A stretch of DNA of 64,000 nucleotides from Ensifer sp. LC11 (GTDB lineage Bacteria; Pseudomonadota; Alphaproteobacteria; Rhizobiales; Rhizobiaceae). The notes beneath the pieces were generated by a model, which searched no databases, was not told the DNA's origin, and saw nothing but the letters and a program-made list of their open reading frames with translations. Of the stretch, positions 58,415 through 64,000 are shown piece after piece. The position numbers and the translations under genes were made by a program. The stretch lies in NCBI RefSeq assembly GCF_001695835.1, contig NZ_MBSO01000017.1, forward strand, positions 35,064 to 99,063, written 5' to 3'. Numbering within the stretch: position 1 is the first letter of the stretch; each line of letters opens with the position of its first letter.

Positions 58415-60352
58415 CTATGCCGCTTTCGTTTCACCCAGTTGCAGCCAGAGATCCACCAACGCCCCAAATTTTCCGGCCATGTCGGTAATCGCCTGCTCGT
58501 CGCTCATCGTGCCGCCGAGCCAAGCCTTGCCGGCATCGGCGAAGATCGTGCGGCCGACGGCGAAGCCCTTGACGGTCTTAGAGGTGCGGGCGGCTGCAAA
58601 TCCGTCCTTGAGCTGCTCATAGGGCGCTTCGAGGCCCAAGAGCACCACGCCGCGGCAGAGCGGATCGCGCGTCTCGATGACGGCGTCGATCGCCGCCCAG
58701 GCGCCGCGGCTTGCCTGCGGCTCGAGCTTCCACCAGTCGGGCTTGAGACCGGCATCGTAGAGCTCGTTGAGCGCGCGCGGAATGGTCTGGTCGTCGAGCT
58801 TGCCGTGCTTGCCGGCGATGATCTCGATCAGGATTTCGCGGCCGACCTTGCGGGCTGCCTCGAAGGCCGAGCGGAGCTTTGCCACCTGCTGCGCCTTGAG
58901 ATCGGCCGGATCATCCGGGTGGTAGAAGGAGAGCACCTTGATGCAATGGTCGACCGGCCAGTCGATCAGCCAGCTGCCGAGATCCTGGCTGAATTCGAAC
59001 TGCAGCGGCCGGGAGCCTGGAAGCTCGATCGGCTTTCCGATCCAGAAATCGCGATGCGCGCCGGCGGCATAAAGCGCGTCGCGGCCATATTTGTCGTCGA
59101 TCAGCATGCCGAAGCCGGGGCGACCGGCAGCGACCTGTGCGGCGGCCTTCACGGCCAGCACCTTGAAGGCGGGAATGCGGGCAAGCAGCGCCGGGTCGCC
59201 GGCGGCGATGTCTTCAAGCTGGCTGCGATGGTCGATCGCGAGCGCCATCAGCAGCGGAATGTCGCGGCGGCGGGTGGTCGCCCAGTGGACGTGGTTGATC
59301 GCCTCGTCCTTGCGCAGCGCCCGCTCCTTGCTGCCGTTCTCAAGGAAGAACTGCAGTTCCGTCCAGGTCGGGATTTCAGGCGCACAGAGCAGGCGCGAGA
59401 CGGCAAAAGCGCCGCAGGCATTGGCCCAGGTGGCAGACGTCGCGTGCGGCTCGTTCCTGAGCCAGCCACGCAGAAAGCCGGACATGAAGGCGTCGCCGGC
59501 GCCAAGCACGTTGTAGACCTCGATCGGAAAGCCCTTGCCGACGATGCCGTCTTCGAGATTGTCGGAGATCGGACCGTCATAGACGATGCAGCCCATCGGC
59601 CCGCGTTTCAGAACGATCGTCGCCTTGGAAAGCGAACGGATCGTCTTCAGCGCCTGCAAGAGGTCGCTTTCGCCGGACGCGATCAGCACTTCCTCTTCGG
59701 TGCCGACGATCAGGTCGCAGTCGGCAAGAACGGTCTTCAGGTGGGCCGAAACCCGATCGGAGGCGATGTAGCGGCTTTCGCCGGCGTCATGGCCGGCCAG
59801 ACCCCAGAGGTTCGGGCGGTAGTCGATGTCGAAGACGATCCTGGCGCCGTTTTCCTTGGCGATGCGCATCGCCTTGCGCTGGGCGGCATCGGTGTTCGGC
59901 TTGGAGAAATGGGTGCCGGAGACGAGGATCGCGCGCGCCGAGCGGATGAACTCTTCCGAAACGTCGTCTTCGCAGAGCGCATTGTCGGCGCAGTTGTCGC
60001 GGTAGAAGAGCAGCGGGAAGGACTTGTCGTTTTCGACCGCGAGAATGGCGAGCGCCGTCAACCGCTCCGGATCGGTGACGATGCCACGCGTCTCGACGCC
60101 TTCGCGGGTGAGCTGCTCACGGATGAAGCGGCCCATCTGTTCGTCGCCGACGCGCGTCAGGAGCGCCGACTTCAGGCCGAGGCGGGCGGTGCCGACCGAG
60201 ATGTTGCAGGGGCAACCGCCGACCGACTTGGCAAAACTCGAAACGTCTTCAAGCCGCGTGCCGATCTGCTGGCCGTAGAGATCGACCGAGGCCCGGCCGA
60301 TGGTGATCAGGTCGAGCGGCTTTGCTCCCTGTGCCGAAACGTTCTGGCTCAC
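58415..60352 (-). CDS. iolC: 5-Dehydro-2-deoxygluconokinase fused to a DUF2090 aldolase-type domain
   Basis: 645 residues, about twice the length of single-domain IolC. The N-terminal half is a PfkB kinase (TIGRASVDLYGQQIG, VGGCPCNISVGTARLGL, and the catalytic GAGDAFMSGF at 284-293). After about residue 330 comes the DUF2090 domain (RRDIPLLMALAIDHRSQLEDIA, DDKYGRDALYAAG, VVLLGLEAPYEQL), which is related to class I aldolases and probably performs the IolJ-type cleavage of the phosphorylated DKG. The bifunctional name is known from rhizobial homologues. The gene is preceded by a GGAA-N6-TTCT element at 60447-60460. Confidence 0.92.
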   Translation of the reverse strand: MSQNVSAQGAKPLDLITIGRASVDLYGQQIGTRLEDVSSFAKSVGGCPCNISVGTARLGLKSALLTRVGDEQMGRFIREQLTREGVETRGIVTDPERLTALAILAVENDKSFPLLFYRDNCADNALCEDDVSEEFIRSARAILVSGTHFSKPNTDAAQRKAMRIAKENGARIVFDIDYRPNLWGLAGHDAGESRYIASDRVSAHLKTVLADCDLIVGTEEEVLIASGESDLLQALKTIRSLSKATIVLKRGPMGCIVYDGPISDNLEDGIVGKGFPIEVYNVLGAGDAFMSGFLRGWLRNEPHATSATWANACGAFAVSRLLCAPEIPTWTELQFFLENGSKERALRKDEAINHVHWATTRRRDIPLLMALAIDHRSQLEDIAAGDPALLARIPAFKVLAVKAAAQVAAGRPGFGMLIDDKYGRDALYAAGAHRDFWIGKPIELPGSRPLQFEFSQDLGSWLIDWPVDHCIKVLSFYHPDDPADLKAQQVAKLRSAFEAARKVGREILIEIIAGKHGKLDDQTIPRALNELYDAGLKPDWWKLEPQASRGAWAAIDAVIETRDPLCRGVVLLGLEAPYEQLKDGFAAARTSKTVKGFAVGRTIFADAGKAWLGGTMSDEQAITDMAGKFGALVDLWLQLGETKAA

Positions 60353-60446
60353 TGCTTCCTCCCCGCGGACACCTTGGCGGGCCCGACCATTTTCGTACTG
60401 TGGGTGATGGCGGTATGAAACATAAATTCCGACGTTTCGTCAATAT

Positions 60447-60460
60447 GGAATTTTCATTCT
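60447..60460 (-). promoter_or_regulatory. Candidate IolR box upstream of iolC
   Basis: GGAA-TTTTCA-TTCT read on the plus strand, near the published GGAA-N6-TTCC IolR motif of Sinorhizobium (recalled, not checked). It is about 95 bases upstream of iolC, within the last bases before iolR's stop. Confidence 0.5.
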
Positions 60461-60475
60461 ATTCGTTCCGTTTGC

Positions 60476-61330
60476 CTATTCGGCCTCGGCAAGCCGCTGG
60501 CGCTTCTCGGCAATGGCAACGGTCAGCGCCATGGCAAAGGCCATGCTGGCGGACAGCGAGCGGAAGCCGGCATGGTCGGCTTCGACCAGTTCGAACCAGA
60601 CTTTCGAAGACTCTGCGAGCGGCGAGAAGGCCGAATCCGTCAGCGACACGACCGGCACCTTGCGCTCGGCGAGCAGCCGCGCTTGGGCCGCACTTTCGGA
60701 CGCATAGGGCGAGAAGCTGACGGCAAAGGCTGCGTCGTTCTTCGTTGCCATCGCCAGCATGTCGTCGTCGATGCCGGCGGCCGTTCCGACGAGCTGGTAC
60801 TTCACCTTCAGCTTGCCGAACGCATAGGCCATGTAGCTGGAGATCGGGTAGGAGCGGCGCTTGGCGATCAGGTAAACCGTGTCGGCCTTGGCCAGGATAT
60901 CGACGGCGCGCTCGAAGGCCTCCGGGTCGACCGAGGTGGCGATGTTGTCGAGCGAGCGATGGGCGGCGGCGACGAAGCCGTTGAAGATCGAGCCGCTTTC
61001 GAGCCTGCTGTGGTCGTTGGCGCTCAGCGCCTTCAGCCGGTCCTCATAGCCGGGTGTCCGCTCACGCAGCCGCGCGCGAAAAATCTGCTGCAGGCTGGAA
61101 AAGCCCTCGAAGCCGAAATGCTGGGCAAAGCGCACCAGCGTCGACGGCTGCACCTCGGCGGAGGTCGCGATGCTTGCCGCCGTGCCGAAGGCGATCTCAT
61201 CGGGATTGTCGAGCGAGTAGGCGGCTACCTGGCGCAGCCGTTTCGGCAGCTGCGCCTTGCGTTCCAGAATGGCGGCCTTCAGCGCCTCGAAATCCTGCGG
61301 CACCTCTGTGGTCGTTTCCGGCATGGCCAT
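60476..61330 (-). CDS. iolR: RpiR-type transcriptional regulator of inositol genes
   Basis: 284 residues. An N-terminal RpiR helix-turn-helix (FEALKAAILERKAQLPKRLRQVAAYSLDNPDEIAFGTAASIATSAEVQPSTLVRFAQHFGFEGFSSLQQIF) and a C-terminal SIS sugar-isomerase-type domain (DTVYLIAKRRSYPISSYMAY, FAVSFSPYASES). It is inside the iol gene run, between an oxidoreductase gene and iolC, and probably represses the cluster until an inositol intermediate is bound. Start ATG complementary to 61328-61330. Confidence 0.9.
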   Translation of the reverse strand: MAMPETTTEVPQDFEALKAAILERKAQLPKRLRQVAAYSLDNPDEIAFGTAASIATSAEVQPSTLVRFAQHFGFEGFSSLQQIFRARLRERTPGYEDRLKALSANDHSRLESGSIFNGFVAAAHRSLDNIATSVDPEAFERAVDILAKADTVYLIAKRRSYPISSYMAYAFGKLKVKYQLVGTAAGIDDDMLAMATKNDAAFAVSFSPYASESAAQARLLAERKVPVVSLTDSAFSPLAESSKVWFELVEADHAGFRSLSASMAFAMALTVAIAEKRQRLAEAE

Positions 61331-61394
61331 GTCTCGCTCATCTCCCTCAGTTGTCGTTGTGACCTCACCCTAATCGAATAATCGGGAACGGGAT

Positions 61395-61408
61395 AGAACA
61401 GGCATTCC
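61395..61408 (+). promoter_or_regulatory. Candidate IolR box upstream of iolR
   Basis: AGAA-CAGGCA-TTCC on the plus strand, which is GGAA-TGCCTG-TTCT on the minus strand, about 65 bases upstream of the iolR start. Confidence 0.5.
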
Positions 61409-61422
61409 ATTTTATTCTTGGA

Positions 61423-61525
61423 GCATATCCAGCAAAAGTGCGCAGCGGTTTTGCGTCCGGAAATGCGTTGAAAAATAGCCAGCATATCCAGCAAAAGTGC
61501 GCAGCGGTTTTGCGTCCGGAAATGC
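61423..61525. repeat. Tandem pair of REP-like palindromes
   Basis: Two identical 44-bp copies (61423-61466 and 61482-61525) spaced 59 bp. They share the core with the copies at 28093 and 47750 but have ends GCATATCC and GGAAATGC. Confidence 0.8.
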
Positions 61526-61552
61526 GGTTCCTGAGGCTCCGTCGGGACCGCG

Positions 61553-62680
61553 CTAGATATGGACCCACTCGTTGGACTTGGCAGACTGATAGGTGGCCGA
61601 AAGCACCTTCTGCACCTCAAAGCCTTCGCGGAAATCGGTCGATGGCGACTTGCCGCCGGCGATGGCGTCGAGGAACTCCTTGACCTCGATCGCCTTTAAG
61701 TCGTTGAAGCCGATCTGGTGACCGGGCGCCACACAGAAGGCGCCATAGGGCGGATGTTCCGGCCCCGCCCAGATGGTGCGGAAGCCGCGCGTGCGGATGT
61801 CGTCGCCGGTCTTGTAAAGACGGATTTCGTTCAGCCGCTCCTGGGTAAAGACGATGCTGCCCTTCGAGCCGTAGATCTCGAAATCGTGCTGCATCTTGCG
61901 GCCCGTGGCGATCCAGCTGGCCTCGAAGCTGCCGGTGGCGCCGCTTTCGAAGCGCACGAATGCGCGGGTGATGTCGTCGACCTCGACGGCGCGGGTTTCG
62001 CTGGAGCCAGCGGCAACCGGGCGTTCCGGGATCTGGATGACGGTCTCTGCGAGCACCGATTTGATCGGACCGACGAGGTGGCGCATGGAGGCGATGATGT
62101 GGCTGCCGATATCGGCGAGCGCGCCGCCGCCGCTGGCCGGGTTCAGGCGCCAGCCCCACGGAACGCTGGCGTCGGCCATGAAATCTTCCGCATGAATGCC
62201 GCGCATCGAGCGGATCTCGCCGATCTCGCCGCTTTCGATCATGTCCTTGGCAAGGAAGATCAGCGGGTTCTTGAGATAGTTGAAGCCGACCTGGGTGACG
62301 ACGCCGGCCTTTTCCGCGGCTTCGACCATCTCGCGGCACTCGGCAACCGTCGGCGCCAGCGGCTTCTCGCAATAGACGTGCTTGCCATGGGCGATCGCCG
62401 CCAGCGCCATCTCCTTGTGCAGCAGGTTCGGCGTGGTGATGTCGATGATGTCGATGTCCGGGTCCGTCAGGAGTTCGCGCCAGTCGGCAGTCGCCTTGCG
62501 AAAGCCGAGCCGGCCGCGAGCCCGTTCAGCGCTCTCGCCGGTGACGTCGGCGACCGAAACGAGGTCGATCTCGAAGGGCAGGTCAAAGACGCGCGCCGCA
62601 ATGGTGAAGCCGAGCGCATGGGCCTTGCCCATGAAGCCTGTGCCGATCAGGCCGATCCCGAGTTTGCGTTTGCTGCCCAT
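61553..62680 (-). CDS. Gfo/Idh/MocA family oxidoreductase of the iol cluster
   Basis: 375 residues. The Rossmann motif GLIGTGFMGKAHALGF, the YCEKPLAPT loop with the EKP lysine, and the NPASGGGALADIGSH motif of the catalytic C-terminal domain (about 190) are all clear. It probably oxidises an inositol stereoisomer or intermediate (IolX/IolY-type). A comparable oxidoreductase gene adjoins iolR in Sinorhizobium. The RBS GGAGG precedes the ATG complementary to 62678-62680. A third GGAA-N6-TTC element is upstream at 62744-62757. Confidence 0.88.
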   Translation of the reverse strand: MGSKRKLGIGLIGTGFMGKAHALGFTIAARVFDLPFEIDLVSVADVTGESAERARGRLGFRKATADWRELLTDPDIDIIDITTPNLLHKEMALAAIAHGKHVYCEKPLAPTVAECREMVEAAEKAGVVTQVGFNYLKNPLIFLAKDMIESGEIGEIRSMRGIHAEDFMADASVPWGWRLNPASGGGALADIGSHIIASMRHLVGPIKSVLAETVIQIPERPVAAGSSETRAVEVDDITRAFVRFESGATGSFEASWIATGRKMQHDFEIYGSKGSIVFTQERLNEIRLYKTGDDIRTRGFRTIWAGPEHPPYGAFCVAPGHQIGFNDLKAIEVKEFLDAIAGGKSPSTDFREGFEVQKVLSATYQSAKSNEWVHI

Positions 62681-62743
62681 GCTGAATTCCTCCGTCGCCG
62701 TATTGGCTCGAAATGAAATGTTTTGTGCATGATTTGTCAATAT

Positions 62744-62757
62744 GGAATATTTGTTCG
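62744..62757 (-). promoter_or_regulatory. Candidate IolR box upstream of the oxidoreductase
   Basis: GGAA-TATTTG-TTCG on the plus strand, about 65 bases upstream of the oxidoreductase start. It shares a GTCAATATGGAAT core with the box upstream of iolC. Confidence 0.5.
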
Positions 62758-62943
62758 AAATGCGGCGGCGATGCCGGATTTGTGCCAAGGGAAACAGCCA
62801 GATCTGTGGATTCCAGCTAGGCTCGACCTGACGAAGGGGGAATGTGTTAACGCATTTTTACCATGTTTCGTTGGAACATCGCGCTTCGTCATGGTTAACG
62901 AATCGCCTCGGGCTGAACGGGGCGAAGCTGGAGTGAAATCAGC

Positions 62944-63750
62944 ATGTGCCGCTGGGCAGCCTATCGCGGGGAGCCGCTCTATCTCGAGGAACTGGTGACC
63001 TCCCCGGCGCACTCGCTGATCGAACAGTCCCATTGCGCGACGCGAGCGAAGACCGCCACCAACGGCGATGGCTTCGGCGTGGCCTGGTACGGCGATCACC
63101 CCGAGCCCGGCCGCTACCGCGATATCCTGCCCGCCTGGTCTGACTGCAACCTCAAGAGCATCGCAAGGCAGATCCGCTCGCCGCTCTTTCTTGCCCATGT
63201 GCGCGCGGCGACCGGCGGCGGCACCCGGCGCGACAATTGTCATCCCTTCGTCTTCGGTCGCTGGTCCTTCATGCATAATGGCCAGATCGGCGATTTCGAG
63301 CATCTGCGCCGGCCGATGGAGAGCATGCTCGATAACGACCTCTATTCGGCCCGTACCGGCACGACCGATTCGGAGCTTCTGTTCCTGCTTGCCATGCAAT
63401 TCGGGCTCGACCGCGACCCGCTCGGCGCGATCGCCGAGGCGCTGGCCTTCATCGAGCAGCTTGCCGAACACCTGGAGCGCCAGGTGCTGGTGCGCTTCAC
63501 GGCTGCCTTTTCCGACGGCCACGATCTCTACGCGGTACGCTATGCCTCCGACTGGAAGGCGCCGACGCTTTATGCAGCCCCGATGGGCCCGAGCGGCGGC
63601 TATTGCCTCGTCTCCGAGCCGCTCAACGACGACGATAGCGCCTGGGTCGAAATCCCAGACGGAACCGCTGTTATCGTCGGCGAAAACGGCGTCGATGTCC
63701 GGCTGTTTTCGACCAAGGGCGCTCCGGTGAGGTCTCGCCACCTGGCGTGA
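62944..63750 (+). CDS. Class II glutamine amidotransferase family protein (YafJ-like)
   Basis: 268 residues beginning MCRWAAYRG, with the nucleophilic cysteine at position 2 exposed after removal of Met. NGDGFGVAWYG, LAHVRAATGGG and MHNGQIGDFEHL are the class II amidotransferase glutamine-site motifs. The second domain is missing, so the synthase partner or product is unknown. Its role in glutamine hydrolysis is inferred. The start is fixed by the Cys2 requirement. Confidence 0.88.
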   Translation: MCRWAAYRGEPLYLEELVTSPAHSLIEQSHCATRAKTATNGDGFGVAWYGDHPEPGRYRDILPAWSDCNLKSIARQIRSPLFLAHVRAATGGGTRRDNCHPFVFGRWSFMHNGQIGDFEHLRRPMESMLDNDLYSARTGTTDSELLFLLAMQFGLDRDPLGAIAEALAFIEQLAEHLERQVLVRFTAAFSDGHDLYAVRYASDWKAPTLYAAPMGPSGGYCLVSEPLNDDDSAWVEIPDGTAVIVGENGVDVRLFSTKGAPVRSRHLA

Positions 63751-63782
63751 GGCGTCTTCTGAACCCTCAGCGGCTGGCGTCA

Positions 63783-63830
63783 GCCCCTCATCCGGTGGCC
63801 GCCACCTTCTCCCTGCAGGCGGGGAGAAGG
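63783..63830. repeat. RIME/REP-like palindrome downstream of the amidotransferase
   Basis: CCCCTCATCCGGTGGCCGCC and ACCTTCTCCCTGCAGGCGGG, then GAGAAGG, matching the iol-region copies closely. Confidence 0.7.
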
Positions 63831-63893
63831 ACCCCGTGGCGCTCGCTCGGCCGCAAAGCACCCCTTCGCAATTCGCGATTTCTCTAGAGCGTT

Positions 63894-64000
63894 TCATGTT
63901 TTGACGGAAGCGTAGCCGGCGTTTGCGAAGTAATTGCTGCATTCGCCGGGTTGGATGGTTGCGACGAGCGAGCCGATGTGTCGCCAGGTGTCTTCGATCG
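63894..64000 (-). mobile_element. 3' end of an IS630-family transposase (cut by window edge)
   Basis: Read on the minus strand the edge encodes IEDTWRHIGSLVATIQPG, then ECSNYFANAGYASVKT and TGA at 63894-63896. This is the DDE-transposase C-terminus of IS630-type elements (ENTWRxLG ... ECANYFAxAGY). The sequence CTAGAGCGTTTCATG just downstream probably is the element's terminal end, with the TA target. The rest of the element lies beyond the window. Confidence 0.75.

Noticed and set aside
57512..60418. 968-codon plus-strand frame across iolD and iolC
   Set aside because: Runs antisense to two clear enzymes; composition is arginine/alanine/glycine-rich with no domains.
61423..61525. Two identical direct repeats considered as a CRISPR fragment
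   Set aside because: Only two units, each internally palindromic, with a 15-bp gap; sister single copies exist elsewhere, so REP-like rather than CRISPR.

Overview
The window looks like a chromosomal segment of an alphaproteobacterium of the Rhizobiaceae, most likely a Sinorhizobium/Ensifer relative. The base composition is GC-rich. The gene content includes pmtA, dnaN, gshB, fzlA, uppP, the iolR-C-D-E-B set and a class II amidotransferase. Two families of short palindromic repeats of the kind scattered in rhizobial genomes are also present. The species call is inference; no 16S, tRNA or other RNA gene was seen.

Layout. 1-11.7 kb is an accessory zone of regulator/enzyme pairs: aromatic aminotransferase with Lrp, frameshifted SRPBCC protein with ArsR, LysR with an Atu4866-type exported protein, LysR with epoxide hydrolase, and OhrR-type MarR with a secreted alpha/beta hydrolase. 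11.7-16.6 kb holds guaA, an MTA/SAH nucleosidase coupled to a thioesterase, a wrecked tspO and a GNAT enzyme. 15.4-21.8 kb is a periplasmic iron-type set (imelysin, diheme DUF1111, second imelysin, DUF1513) with corA inside it. 22-27.9 kb is RNA modification and envelope/division genes (rsmB, rlpA, SDR, queG, fzlA, divergent uppP). 28-34.9 kb is housekeeping (NDUFA9-like, DUF1330, pyrF, pmtA, dnaN, rsmI, yraN). 35-40.3 kb is a complete ugpBAEC glycerol-3-phosphate importer with a translationally coupled EEP-family hydrolase; it sits between yraN and gshB and is preceded by a Pho-box-like 11-bp array. 40.5-50 kb carries gshB, comM-like, cysK, dut and prfC together with several small exporters (two LysE, two EamA counting the one at 51 kb) and their regulators. 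54.2-62.7 kb is the myo-inositol catabolic cluster on the minus strand (oxidoreductase, iolR, iolC, iolD, iolE, iolB). The right edge enters the 3' end of an IS630-type transposase.

How genes work together. The inositol genes form a near-complete route from the inosose stage to the aldolase step. The IolC protein carries an extra C-terminal DUF2090 domain that probably supplies the aldolase, and GGAA-N6-TTC motifs sit upstream of three of the genes. The imelysin set forms a periplasmic redox/metal-handling operon with start/stop overlaps. pyrF, a degenerate histidine-phosphatase-fold protein and pmtA run in one direction with tight spacing. The least conventional points are: the terminator-like hairpins inside the annotated N-terminus of UgpA; a 20-bp perfect palindrome just upstream of gshB; four TCGCGA boxes between the OhrR-like regulator and a secreted hydrolase; a 53-aa secreted peptide gene; and two decaying genes (tspO and the SRPBCC gene). 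No clearly novel multi-gene system such as a defence island was found.
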